DNA from: Pyrus communis
Taxonomy: Eukaryota; Streptophyta; Magnoliopsida; Rosales; Rosaceae
Assembly: GCF_963583255.1 (NCBI RefSeq)
Contig: NC_084810.1
Coordinates: 2,678,251 to 2,742,250 of the forward strand
Direction: 5' to 3'
Length of the DNA stretch: 64,000 nucleotides
A program made the position numbers and the translations under genes. Below the pieces are notes generated by a model that had not been told where the DNA came from, ran no database searches, and saw nothing but the letters and a program-made list of their open reading frames with translations. Positions 1 to 13,088 of the stretch are shown here, piece after piece. Within the stretch, counting starts at the first letter, position 1; the number at the start of each line of letters is the position of its first letter.

Positions 1-113
1 GAACTTTTATTTATGTAGAATGATCCAAGTGGTCATATCAGTATATGATAGTGCAGGTCCTATGAAATTGTAAATTTGGTCGAGAATGCTAATAATCTAA
101 CGAAATGATACAG

Positions 114-3100
114 ATTAAGGCTGCACTAGCTGCTATTCGCAATATTCGTGGTATACCTTCGGCCAATGATTTTCAGAAACATGGGGATTTCATTGATATG
201 TTTGATTTTCTTCAGTACTGCTTTGGATTTCAGGTAATCTCTTCCAAAGTTTCTATTTAATTTTCTCCCCACTACCAGGCCTACCCCCTTCTACTTGGCC
301 AGTTAGACATGCACGGCATAATAGTTTTCTCTGTTCTGTGAATCTTCCTTTCATAAATTTGATTCATATGATATCTTATGTCAGGAGGGAAATGTCACCA
401 ATCAGAGGGAACATCTACTTCTACTCCTTGCTAACATTCACATACGAAAAACTCATAAGCCGGCATCTGTCTCAAAGGTTCTTCTGTCGTCAGAGTTTAT
501 ACGTCTTGGTTTAACACTATATTTCTTCTGTTTTTTTCACTTTTTGTGCCATTCTTATTCTTATGATACCAGTTAGAAGATGGTGCAGTGGATGAGTTAA
601 TGCGCAAATTTTTTAAAAATTATACAAACTGGTGCAAATTTTTTGGTAGGAAAAGCAACATCCGGTAAGATTAAATTATCTGCTTTCCACCTACGTCAAA
701 AGACACACTGAAATTTCCTGCTCTTTTGTGATTGCTTCTGTTTCACCAATTTGAAGTTCTTAAACTTGTGTACATGACTCCTTACTATAAGTTACATTGT
801 TTACGGGTGTAGGTTGCCTTATGTGAAACAAGAAGCACAACAGTATAAACTTTTATATCTAGCGCTTTACCTTCTTATCTGGGGGGAGGCTGCAAATCTG
901 CGATTCATGCCAGAGTGTCTATGTTATATTTTTCACCATGTAAGTTTACTGTCTCTTTCGATTTAGTAGCTCCATATGACTGAATCTAATTTCATGTTCT
1001 TATTTCACATTCAAATACATCTCGAGTCTTGACATTTATTTCACTTGAAGAATTTTTTTCTGTAGTATAACTGTCACTTATTATTTTCTTGTTTTCTTGA
1101 AGATGGCATATGAGTTACATGGTATGCTAACTGGTGCTGTTAGCTTGACAACATGGGAGAAAGTCATGCCAGCATATGGAGGCCAGCCCGAGTCTTTCCT
1201 CAACAATGTAGTTACCCCCATATACACGGTTATAAGCGAGGTACTTTGTGAATGCACCCTAATTTTTCAGTTGAGCCCGTTCTGTAGTTATTCATTTTTG
1301 GTCTAATGAAACTGAAGGAAGCCAAGAAAAGCAAAGGTGGGACAACTGACCATGCCATGTGGAGAAACTATGATGATCTGAATGAGTATTTTTGGTTAGA
1401 ACTGAACTTGATCTTCTATCTATTTCCATATATATATATATGTTAATACTGCTGCATTTGATCCAAATTTGTCTCCCACCGAGTTAGAATCATGAGTCGC
1501 GAGGCTGTAAATCTGCCCTTCTTTTGCAGGTCTCCTGATTGTTTCGAAATAGGTTGGCCCATGCGTCTAGACCATGATTTCTTCTGCACACAACCTTCAA
1601 AGAAACCAAAACCTAAGAAGGCTTCAGTATCCACTGGTTCTGTAGAAGAAAGGAGGGAAGACGGGGAGGAAGTGGAAGTGGGGGTATATTATATCACAAT
1701 CATATTACTGCTCTCTGTTCAGGATTGCAGTTAATGAATTAACAGATCCATAATTTGATAATTCTTGTTCATGTCTCACATGTTTTCTTTTGTCACAGGC
1801 TACTAATAAAGAAGAAGATCGCGAGCCCCAATGGTTAGGGAAAACAAATTTTGTAGAAGTCCGTTCATTTTGGCAAATTTTTAGAAGCTTTGACAGAATG
1901 TGGAGCTTTTTAATTCTTTCACTTCAGGTGAACATTTTTTTAGTCTGAATGCTTTACCAAGTACCTTCTGACAATGATTCCCGTGTGCTTAATGTTTCCT
2001 TTTGCTTTGTAGGCATTGATAATTATGGCATGCCATGAATTGGAATCTCCACTTCAACTGTTTGACAAGGTTATATTCGAGGATGTCATGAGCATATTTG
2101 TCACATCTGCGTTTCTTAAACTCTTACGAGGTATAATTTTTATTACAATCACTGTACTGAACAATAGGCTAAGTAGAATGACTAGAATGTCGTTTATGTG
2201 CTCGTTATTTTTCCATTTCGTTTTGGGGAATTTATTAACCTAATAGAGGGTTGGGGTTGCAGCAATGCTCGACATTGTATTTACATGGAAAGCCAGACAA
2301 ACAATGGAATTCTCTGGAAAAGTAAGACATGTTATGAAGCTGGTTGTTGCAGCGATATGGACTATAGTTCTTCCTGTTTATTATGGAAATTCTAGAAGAA
2401 AATATACTTGTTATCCTGCACGATATGGAAGCTGGCTTCAGGAGTGGTGTTTCTCCTCCTATATGGTTGCAGTTGCAATTTATTTGATGACTAACGCGGT
2501 TGAGATGGTGCTGTTTTTGGTTCCTTCTATTCGCAAATACATCGAGATCTCAAATTACCGAATATGCACTATTTTGTCTTGGTGGACACAGGTAGGTTTA
2601 TCTTATAGGCAACTCTCAGATAGAATTTTGGTTTTGGACGTTGTCGATATATATTGAAAATTTTGTTCTGATCGTGCAGTCTGGATTATATATTGGTCGT
2701 GGGATGCAAGAAAGCCAGCTTTCAGTTTTGAAGTATATACGAAACCCTATGATAAATTTTTGTTACGTACCTTTGCTTTTATACATTGTGCCCTAATATG
2801 ATGTCTTTCTTATTACTTAGGTATACAGTGTTTTGGGTGCTAGTACTACTGAGCAAATTTTCTTTCAGCTACTTCTTCGAGGTGGGTACTACCATCACTG
2901 CAACTGTTATCCTAAAGGACTGTAATTAATCTTTCAAGAAAGTTTAGGCGACGATAAATATATTCACTTATTCAAAGGAAATGGTTTTCAAAAGATAGCC
3001 AAATAATATGAAAAACATTAGTTTCGAAGAGTCAAATATCTGGAAAATGTGGTTGTATCAATATTAATGCCAGTCACTTGATATAGCTAGTTCTAGTAAT

Positions 3101-6100
3101 TGGATTCACAAAGTTCAGTATGTATCATTGGGAAATGAGGTTTCCTTCTCTGTTCGAAACTGAAGTCTCTTCTTTGAGTTTTAGATTCTTTTTTACGATG
3201 TGTTTTTGTAAGTAATTTTCTGAACGTTTATTTGCTTGCAATGGCCTATGGAACAATGCAGATAAAACCGCTCATAGAACCAACGAAACAGATCATTAAA
3301 CTTAGTGTGAAACATTATGAGTGGCACGAGCTTTTTCCGACAGGTAAATACCATATTTTTTTACATAGTGAGTATAGGGAGTTGAAGATTTTCGATTATA
3401 CTAAAGAATTTGTCCTATTGCAGTTCAGAGTAATGCCGGTGTAATTGTTGCTGTATGGGCTCCAATCGTAGTTGTGAGTTTTGTTTAAAGTATCTAAAGT
3501 AGTTCCGTTTGATGTTCAATCTTCTGTCTTTTCAGATGATAGAAGTGCAATTTAATAGGTTGGCAGCTCATTAGCATCATAACGATATGCATATTGATGC
3601 TGATACCCGAAACTCACGTGCGGTTATTTCTGTTTTCTTCTTATAAGGTGTATTTTATGGACACTCAGATATGGTATTCTGTTTACTGCACAATCTTTGG
3701 TGGAGTCTATGGCATATTGCACCACCTTGGTGAGGTAAGCTGTGTTTTTTAATTTTCTTCCCTCCGAAAACATTTTGTTACCTACCTTACTCCTCTTCTG
3801 TACTATAGATTCGGACGTTGGGGATGTTGAGAAGTCGGTTTCACACTTTGCCTTCTGCATTCAATGTTTCCCTTATCCCACCCTCATCAAGAAATGATCA
3901 AAAGAGAAAAAACGGTTTCTTTCACAATAAATTCAAAAAGGTACGAGTTTTTAATTGTTCTATCGATCAAATTTCTTGAAAAATCTTTTGCTAACTCAAT
4001 CTCGTATTCTCAGGTCTCAAAGACTGAAAACAATGGCCTTGCAAAGTTTGTATTAGTTTGGAACCAAATTATCAATAGCTTTCGAACGGAGGACTTGATA
4101 AACAACAGGTGATTTAACTTGGCACAGGCGTGTTTTTCAGCAAAGCTTAACAGAAGGTGCCTTACAAGTTTATTTTCTAAAATAGGGAGTTGGATTTGAT
4201 GAGTATGCCTATGTCATCAGAACTATTTTCTGGCAGAGTTCGTTGGCCTGTTTTCCTTCTTGCGAATAAGGTATCTTCTACATTCAAAACCTTTAAATCG
4301 TATCATCGTATCTTTCTTTACTATTTTGGTTCACTTATAGACATCTCTCCTGTACATAATAGTTTTCAACAGCGCTGAGTATCGCAAAGGATTTTGTCGG
4401 GAAGGATGAGATTCTTATCAGAAAAATCAAAAAAGACGAGTACATGTACTGTGCTGTGAAGGAGTGCTACGAATCCTTGAAGTACATCCTCGAAATCCTC
4501 ATTGTTGGTGATCTTGAAAAAAGGTAGAGACATCATCTGAAATCTATGTTTATGAGTGCGTGTGTATGTGCACGCGTGTGGCAGTGTGTTTTCTCTCCTT
4601 TTTTAACCTCTTGAAAGAAAACATAATGGAGATTCATGAGAGTTCCTATTCCCACTTATAATGTATATCGTTTTTCTGAATTTTTATCAGTATTGTATCT
4701 GCCATGCTGACTGAAATTGAAGAAAGCATCGCAAGGTCAAGTCTTCTTGAGGATTTAAGGATGACTGAACTTCCACATCTTCTCGCCAAATGTATCGAGT
4801 TGATTGAACTTCTGGTGGTTATTCCAATTCCTGCAAAGCCATTAAACCATTGCCGATCACTTTTAAAAACCCTGACTTTAAGTCATTCTAATCTTTGATA
4901 TGAAATCTTTTAAGGTTGAGGGAAACGAAGAGCATCACAGTAAAGTTGTGAAGATTCTTCAAGATATATTTGAGCTTGTAACCAACGATATGATGACTAA
5001 TGGCTCCAGGTTTGGCGTATAAAACTTTGTTTCATTTTGAAGATTCAATTCATTTTGTGCACTTAACAGGTATTCATGTAATCATGCAGGATACTGGATT
5101 TGCTGAATTCATTCCAACAAATCGACGTGGACTTTGTTGATTTTAAGAGAACCATTGAACCAGAATTATTTGGCTCCGCTGATGACAAGAACTCCATCCA
5201 TTTCCCTTTGCCAGACGACAGTGCTTCTCTGATTGAGCAGGTGATATTCCTTTACCTCCTTCTCATCTTTGTTGATGTTTTCGTTACGATTTTCCTTCTT
5301 AACTTTCATTAGTTTAACCAACTGTTTCAAGTGCAGATCAAGCGTTTCCATCTGTTGCTTACTGTCAAGGATACAGCATTGGACATTCCAACTAACTTGG
5401 AGGCTCGAAGACGCATATCATTCTTTGCCACTTCTCTCTTTATGAACATGCCCGGCGCACCCAAAGTCTGCAATATGCTGCCTTTCTGGTCTGTTTTCTC
5501 CTCTTAACTGTTATTTTCTCATAGGTTTTTCTATGCATTTTTTTCTTTCATTCTGCCATGTATTTAGATCATCATAGGAACATCTTGATGGTGACATTTC
5601 AAATTAACAAACAATTGGAGTCGAAAGGAAAATCGTAAATTTTCCAGTTATGAAGAAGCTGATTTTTTATACATAAAAACAACTGCAATCCCATCATCTG
5701 TATCTGACCGACTTTTTGTTGATAGTGTTATGACACCACACTTCATGGAGGATATTAATTTTTCAATGAAGGAGCTTCATTCGAGCCAACGAGAGGTCTC
5801 CATCATCTTTTACATGCAAAAGATATTTCCAGGTACTGAGATAGTGAATATATTCGTTACGTTGTAGGCTATCCGTTTAGGTTCATCTCTGAACAATTGC
5901 CTCTCATATTTCTCAGATGAGTGGAAAAACTTCTTGGAGCGCATGGGTTGTGAAAACTTGGATGGATTGAAAGAGGAAAGCAAGGAGGAAGAGCTTAGGA
6001 ATTGGGCTTCCTACCGGGGCCAAACGCTAAGCAGAACAGGTGAATATAAGATCTGACATAATCTAAATCCATCAGATCAGTTGATCATTTTAATAACCTC

Positions 6101-9100
6101 CTTTTTGATGTATATGGTTGTAACAGTTCGAGGAATGATGTACTATAGAGAAGCCTTAAAATTACAAGCATTCCTCGACGTGGCTGAAGATGAAGGTTTG
6201 TATTCTGAATCTCTGATGCAAATCTCATTGTAGTTTTTTATTAGACGATTTCAGTAAGCACTTGTATGCCATCTGGCCTATTCTCTTCTTCCAGATATTC
6301 TTGAAGGTTATGATGCCGTTGAAAGTAGAAATCACCTGTTATCTGCTCAGCTAGATGCATTAGCAGACATGAAATTCACATATGTACTTACTTGTCAATT
6401 GTTTGGATCACAAAAAGCTTCTGGAGATCCACGTGCAAAAGACATTATTGACTTGATGAAAAGGTAATCTTCTACCTGGGAAAGAAAAAAAATTATTGCA
6501 GATGTACGGAACTTTTACAGTAAAATTTTAGAAGTCATATGACTCTAGAAATTTTTTCTTGAAGACACCCATCTCTCCGCGTTGCTTACGTTGAGGAGAA
6601 AGAAGTGATAGGTGGAAAAAAGCCTCAGAAAGTTTATTCTTCTGTATTGGTTAAAGCTGTCAATGATTTTGATCAGGTATGTACAAAAATTATATGGATT
6701 AGTATGCCAAATTGGATATTCATGTCAAGCAATTTAAGTAAAGTTCAAATTAGTTTTTATCATATCAACCGCTCAATGCATCGTCCCCAAGTTTTCTTTC
6801 ATCATATGTGCTGTGATCATTCGTAGGAAATATATCGCATAAAGCTTCCTGGTCCACCAACTATTGGAGAAGGGAAGCCCGAAAACCAGAATCACGGGAT
6901 AATTTTCACTCGTGGTGAAGCTCTCCAGACCATTGATATGAACCAAGTAGGTTCCTTGTCCAGTACCTAAGGATTAGTCATTTTCTTGTTTGTTTCTCTT
7001 ATACTATCTGCCTTTATAGGATAGTTATCTGGAAGAAGCATTCAAAATGAGAAACGTTCTGCAAGAATTTCTTCAGAACCAAGGACGGAGACCTCCTACG
7101 CTACTTGGTTTGAGGGAACACATATTTACAGGAAGGTCAGCTCCTCTAATCCCCTAAACTTCGATTTTGACATCATATGAGATGTGAAATGCATCACTAG
7201 CAAATGTATTTCACCTGAGTTTTTATAAACTAATATGTTATTCAGACATTCTTGAACTGTTAAGTCGATTCTTTTTTTTTCTTTTCTTGCAGTGTTTCTT
7301 CTCTTGCTTGGTTCATGTCGTATCAAGAGACAAGCTTCGTCACCATTGGTCAAAGGCTTCTTGCTAATCCCCTCAAGTAACAGATATCTTGTTTCCTAAG
7401 CTCATTTTTCAATGACATCGAACACACACGTGCGCTTGCTTCTGTATCTGTTGTGCACTATACTTATACATTCTCATTCCTGTTCTCGATAAACAGGGTA
7501 CGGTTCCATTATGGACATCCCGATGTATTTGACAGACTATTTCACATCACAAGAGGCGGCATAAGCAAAGCATCAAAAACAATTAACCTAAGCGAGGATG
7601 TTTTTGCTGGTAAGATTTAGTGATGTTAAAAATCACATTCCTATATTGTTGATATTTCTTCAAGCTGCTTAAATCAGATATCATGTAGGATTTAACTGCA
7701 CTTTACGACGTGGATGTATAACTTATCACGAGTACATGCAAGTTGGCAAGGGGCGTGATGTAAGTCTGAACCAGATATCAAAGTTCGAAGCTAAGGTTGC
7801 TAACGGAAACAGTGAACAGACTATAAGCCGTGACATATACCACCTTGGACGCCAGTTTGATTTCTTCCGGATGCTATCATGTTATTTCACAACCATTGGG
7901 TTTTACTTTAGTAGCCTGGTAATTCGTTTGAACCCCCAAACAATTTGTTCTTGCTTATTTATTTCTGTTTGGAGTGATTAATCTAAAATTCTGCTATAAA
8001 ACTTCTCAGATGTCAGTTATTGGAATATACGTCTTCCTTTACGGACAGTTATACCTTGTCCTCAGTGGCTTGGAAAGAGTGATTATAGTTGAAGCAAGAC
8101 TGCAGAACATACAATCCTTGGAAACGGCTCTTGCATCGCAGTCATTTATACAGCTAGGTCTACTAACAGGATTACCAATGGTGATGGAAATTGGGCTAGA
8201 GAAGGGATTCCTTAACGCGCTTAAAGATTTTGTCCTGATGCAGTTGCAGCTGGCTTCTATTTTCTTCACCTTCTCCTTCGGCACAAAAATACATTATTAT
8301 GGCCGAGCAATTCTGCATGGTGGTGCTAAATACAGACCCACTGGGCGTAAGGTGGTTGTGTTCCATACTAGCTTCACTGAGAACTACAGGTCATATTCAA
8401 GAAGCCACTTTGTGAAAGGATTCGAGTTGTTGCTCCTGTTGATTGTTTACGATTTATATAGGCGGTCTTATCAGAGCAGCATGGCGTATGTATTAATCAC
8501 TTATTCGATTTGGTTCATGTCAATCACTTGGTTGTTTGCTCCATTTCTTTTTAATCCCTCCGGATTCAGTTGGGAGAAGATAGTAGACGACTGGAAAGAT
8601 TGGAACAAGTGGATCAGGCAGCAGGGTGGTATTGGAGTTCAACAAGACAAAAGTTGGCAGTCTTGGTGGATGGATGAGCAAGACCATCTTCGCCGTTCAG
8701 GGATGACTTCTAGGTTGCTTGAAATACTCCTTTCCGTTCGGTTTTTCCTGTATCAGTATGGTCTGGTCTACCACCTTGACATCTCCCAGAATAGCATGAA
8801 TTTTCTGGTATATTTGCTTTCATGGATTGTGATCCTCGCAGTTTTCTTGTTAGTAAAGGTAAACCTTATAATCTCCTTCTATTAGAAACTATGCTTATAT
8901 CTAAGATGCAACAACGAAGAAAAAAATCTGTTTGGTCCCTTCTCTTTTCTTTTTGTCTGAGAAATCTGGATTTTGGAATGTCTTTTCGTTTGACATTTAC
9001 TCAAATTATCTACTTGCCTTCATTCTTTTTGTGACCAATTAATTTCAGAAATTTTCTGACCTAATGCAGTAGCAATGAACATGTGTGTCTAATATCGAGT

Positions 9101-9701
9101 GCTTTCTTCAAATTGATCATAGGTTACATGAAAAAAATAGATCGTCGGTTCCCTTGTATAGCTTTTTGCATGAGTCACTAACACGATCACCTCATCATTC
9201 TTTGCAGGCAGTGAATCTCGGAAGGAAACAGTTCAGCGCTAACTATCACCTCGTGTTTAGGCTGTTCAAGGCATTCCTCTTCTTGGGTGTTCTTGCTGTC
9301 ATACTTGCTCTCTATTTTATATGCAAACTCTCCTGGAAGGACTTAGTCGTCTGCTGTCTAGCATTTTTTCCGACAGGCTGGGGTTTGATATTGGTAAGTT
9401 TACGATGACACAGATCCTTTTCCTTTCGGTCTGCATTATTTCTTTTTCGCTGATAACTTTGTTGGTTCAGTTTGCACAAGCTGTGAGGCCCCTGATAGAG
9501 AATACTGGATTCTGGGAATTCACCAGAGTACTCGCCAAGACTTATGACTACGGAATGGGTGTTGCTCTCTTTGCACCTATCGCGGTCTTTTCATGGCTTC
9601 CGATTATATCAGCATTCCAGACTCGTTTCCTGTTCAACGAGGCGTTCAACAGGCACTTACAGATCCAACCAATTCTTGCAGGGAAGAAGAAGAACAGATG
9701 A
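114..9701 (+). CDS. CALS5: callose synthase 5-like (1,3-beta-glucan synthase), 5'-partial
   Basis: Plasma-membrane callose synthase, which makes 1,3-beta-glucan from UDP-glucose; CALS5/GSL2 of Arabidopsis builds the callose wall of developing pollen. About 36 exons with GT/AG borders can be read in frame. The first visible exon (114-233) encodes [15 protein letters not shown], so the N-terminal cytoplasmic part lies outside the window. Then come the FKS1-type region ([18 protein letters not shown]), the first membrane block, and the large GT48 catalytic loop: [54 protein letters not shown]. The last exons (8011-9701) carry the C-terminal membrane helices. The ending [14 protein letters not shown] matches my memory of Arabidopsis CALS5, as do [20 protein letters not shown] and [15 protein letters not shown] saw no in-frame stop or frameshift in the part read. 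The paralogue call is from remembered sequence and could be another close GSL. Confidence 0.9.
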
Positions 9702-10806
9702 TTTTAGAAGCTGGCCCTAATTATTCATAGTATATATTGTATAGAGTCATATTATATTGTCAAATCTTATAGGTTTTGGAATTATGATCACACTGGCACA
9801 AAATGGTTTCATATGTTAAAGATAAGGAAAGATAACATAGTCGATTTAGAAACTTTTGTAAATTATAATGGATCAATAAAATTCTTGGTGACAAATTCAG
9901 AAAAGAAGGGAGTGTGCTTTTCTAGTTTTGCCTCAAATGATTCAAATCTTCTCTAGCATGGTTGTAACTTTATGGGGTTTTAGTACATAAAAAGTATGAA
10001 CCCTCCCCAAGCATTAGGGTGCATTTCAAATTGGTACCGATCTTATAAGACCCTACAAATTCTTTCGTAAACTCGCGAAAACCCTACACACTGTTAATCA
10101 GATTGTCAAACCCGAATTGATGACTCATTAATTAGATTGTCAGACTTGAAGTTAATTGATGACTCGTTAATTCCGATTGTCATACTTAAAGTTAATTGAT
10201 GATGTGACAATTTCAATATGAATTTATCCCCATGAAGAATGGGTGGTCAGTAAAAAGTTTCTTGCTTCAAAGTCTAGGAAGCTGAATTTTTTTTCTTCTC
10301 ACTTTTTGTTTAATTTTTTCTGTTGATTTTTTTAAATCACTGAATATAATAGCTTAAAACATGGGAGTGTTAGAGAATTAAGAGTTGATAAAAGGAAAGT
10401 GGCGGGCCGAGCCTAGTAACGTAGACTTGTAATTAAGTAGGGCATTAAAGTAATTGAATGTCGGCATGAAGTCTTAACTAGTTGAGATTATGATGGTCTT
10501 GGTCTATTCACTTTTGGTGAAATCACATAAAGTGCGCCCTTAAGCCCTCAGGTAGTAGGGTTCACCATCTATCATGGTTGGGTAGCTAATTACTTCGTAA
10601 AAGAAGATACCAAGGTGATGGGGTCTCAAGCCAATTATAAGACCAAGTCAACTTAAAACATGTGACCTCGTGTCATTAGTTTGAGATGTTGTGTTTGGAT
10701 AGTGTAGTTAAAATCCTCCATATTATGTCCTCTAACCTCAAACAACCAAAACCCCAGTATGAACTTCCCTCAAACCTCATTAGCATTCCACACCTGAGCA
10801 GCCAAC
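9702..10806. other. intergenic spacer between callose synthase and PPR genes
   Basis: AT-rich spacer holding the callose synthase 3' untranslated region (an AATAAA-like aataaaa near 9884) and the PPR gene promoter. A short degenerate tandem repeat lies at about 10095-10205. No ORF that resembles a protein was found. Confidence 0.6.
10095..10205. repeat. degenerate tandem repeat, about 45-bp unit
   Basis: Roughly two and a half copies of a unit containing gattgtcanacttnaagtt and aattgatgactcnttaatt follow each other with a few substitutions. It is non-coding. Confidence 0.6.
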
Positions 10807-12003
10807 ATGATTCCACGTTCTACAAAAGCACTTTTCAAAAAGCCAATCTTTTTCCAATCAACTCAATCCTGCACCTTCATCATCAAAAACCCATCAAATT
10901 TCTCCATACACCCATCATCTTCCCCACCCGAAATCCCCAAAAAGCTGCACCACAAAGACTGGTTATCCCCCAACGAAGTCCTGCAAGTCTTCACCTCCGT
11001 CAGAGACCCCAATTCAATCCTCACGGCACTCGATCACTATTCCAACCGCAAGGACTACAAACCCAATGAAGCTCTCTACACTTTGATCATCGCCAAGCTC
11101 GCCGAGGCCCGCCTCTTCGACGCCATTGACTCCGTCATGGCCCGAATCAAAGCCGAAAGCAAATGCCGATTGTCCGACGACTTTTTCCGGTCCGTTATCA
11201 AGGCTTACGGCAATGTGGGTGGTTTTATAAACAGGGCGATTGATACCCTTTACGATATGCCCAGGTATGGCTGCTGGCCTTCTGTGAAGACGTTCAATTT
11301 CGTGCTGCATTTGCTCGTTTCGACGAAGATGTTCGAAGTCGTTCATGAGGTGTTCCTGGAGGCTCCCAGGTTGGGGATTGAGATTGATGCGTGTTCATTG
11401 AATATAATCATCAAAGGGTTGTGTGAGTTTGGGAAATTGGATGGTGCACTCCGGGTGCTCGACGAATTTCCTAAGCAGAGGTGTGAGCCGAACGCGCTGA
11501 CCTTTTCGACGCTTATGCATGGTTTGTGCGTCAATGGGAAGGTGGATGAGGCTTTCGGGTTGTTGAAGAGGATGGAAGATGAGGGTATCGAACCAGATAC
11601 CATCACATTTAATATATTGATAGCGGGGCTTAGGAAGCAAGGGAGATTCGACGAGGGAATTAAGCTATTGGAGGAAATGAAGTTTAAGGGGTGTGATCCG
11701 AATCCAGGGTCTTATCAGGAGGTTTTGTATTGTTTCCTTGATGCACAGAGGTTTCTTGAGGCCAAAGGGTTTATGAGTTGGATGATTTCAAAGGGCGTTG
11801 GTCCGAGTTTTGTGTCGTACAAGGCGTTGATTCATGGGCTGTGCAAAGAAAATCTGGTGCAGGATGTGGAATGGGTTTTGAAGCAGATGATACGACAAGG
11901 TTTTCTTCCGAAGATGGGGATGTGGAGGCAGATTCTCAAAAGTATGTTTGCAGAGAAGAGCAGCCATTGCTGTACTTCGTTTGAAGAAATAGTAGCTAGT
12001 TGA
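10807..12003 (+). CDS. P-type pentatricopeptide repeat protein, At3g14580-like, mitochondrial
   Basis: Single-exon gene for a 398-residue organellar RNA-binding protein. The N-terminus (about residues 1-45) is rich in Ser, Lys, Phe and Pro with few acidic residues, as in a mitochondrial presequence. Then comes HHKDWLSPNEVLQVF and a run of about eight 35-residue PPR units, for example SLNIIIKGLCEFGKLDGALR, TFSTLMHGLCVNGKVDEAF, TFNILIAGLRKQGRFDEGI and SYKALIHGLCKENLVQD. No E, DYW or SMR domain follows, so it is P class. Length, the DWLSPNEVL motif and the repeat order match my recollection of Arabidopsis At3g14580 (about 405 residues). The chosen ATG gives a presequence of normal length; an in-frame upstream start was not seen. 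The RNA target cannot be deduced. Confidence 0.92.
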   Translation: MIPRSTKALFKKPIFFQSTQSCTFIIKNPSNFSIHPSSSPPEIPKKLHHKDWLSPNEVLQVFTSVRDPNSILTALDHYSNRKDYKPNEALYTLIIAKLAEARLFDAIDSVMARIKAESKCRLSDDFFRSVIKAYGNVGGFINRAIDTLYDMPRYGCWPSVKTFNFVLHLLVSTKMFEVVHEVFLEAPRLGIEIDACSLNIIIKGLCEFGKLDGALRVLDEFPKQRCEPNALTFSTLMHGLCVNGKVDEAFGLLKRMEDEGIEPDTITFNILIAGLRKQGRFDEGIKLLEEMKFKGCDPNPGSYQEVLYCFLDAQRFLEAKGFMSWMISKGVGPSFVSYKALIHGLCKENLVQDVEWVLKQMIRQGFLPKMGMWRQILKSMFAEKSSHCCTSFEEIVAS

Positions 12004-13088
12004 ATCATACAAAATGGATGATTGTATGGTGATGTTTCTCACAGATTAGTCCTTCCAAACAATTTTGAGGTCATGTAAATTGAAAGGCACTCTTCCTATA
12101 TTCCGGCCCAGCTTGAGACTCGAATTTATGAAACGAAAGGAGCTGAAGATTTTTCGTCTGATAAAATGATCTCGGTACATTGAGTAATCACGGACCGTTG
12201 ACACTCCGGCGTCCTGCTGAAGCTGTGCAAGGAAATACCTAACAAACTGATGGCGACCGGAATGAGGATAATGTTGGATCGATGGAATTATGGAAGTCGA
12301 ACTTGTTTAATCAACTTCAGTTATTGGGGTTTTCAAAGTTGTAATTTTATTGCCTAAACCCTATACAAATATGTCCCCTTTCTCCATGCTTTTGTGGCTT
12401 ATTCCACTGAATGTGCTACAATACGCTGCTAACCCGAAGGGTTCTTTATGGCGAAAAGGGGCAAGTAATTTTCGACGTCCCCAAACTTGTAACATGGTAA
12501 TTGCAATCAAGAACTTATGACTACACAAAAAGATATTGGTTCCACGATCGAACCACCATCTCACAAATGGAACTATATGCAAATTGGTTTCGACCATGAA
12601 TATCGATGTAATATATATTAGTGTTTACAGAAAACAAAAACAAACGAGTCAAAAAAACAAGCACCCTCTAGCATGGCACTGCCAAAAGAGAATCCGGTGA
12701 CGGAAAAACAGTCCTAGAATACGCCCCTAATGCTACCGGCTGTTTTTCCTTTTCCTCTTTTCACCTTGATTACTATTTTCCCCTCTTCCCCGGAAATGAT
12801 AGAAAATAAACCAACGAAGTATTGGCAATATATCAGAACAGAATCAACCTAGCATGGCTTACCTACGAATGCAAAAGGGAACCCCTCACGGCTTGTGAAA
12901 CTACCTTGTCGACTGCAGAGTTAGCAAGTCCGCCATGAGAGAGCTAAATAAGGATGAGAATGTAAAGAACCCTACTTCCGAAGCCACGAGGGACTGTTAA
13001 TATAAGAAAGATTTAAATCCAGCCTTCATCGTTGGACCTTCAGCATCAACTGAAGTGTCGCTTGCAACCATAACTGCTAACATATCAA
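12004..13088. other. convergent 3' intergenic region
   Basis: Holds the PPR 3' untranslated region and, on the other strand, the 3' end of the minus-strand NTMC2T6 copy. Around 13025-13080 the minus strand still encodes, one frame off the stop, a SDTSVDAEGP-like stretch homologous to the tail of the other paralogue. Nothing else coding was recognised. Confidence 0.6.

Noticed and set aside
7974..8885. 303-codon open frame as a separate gene
   Set aside because: It is one long exon of the callose synthase gene read into its flanking introns.
10686..11069. Open frame overlapping the PPR start in another frame
   Set aside because: It is Pro/His-rich by composition and overlaps the well-supported PPR gene.
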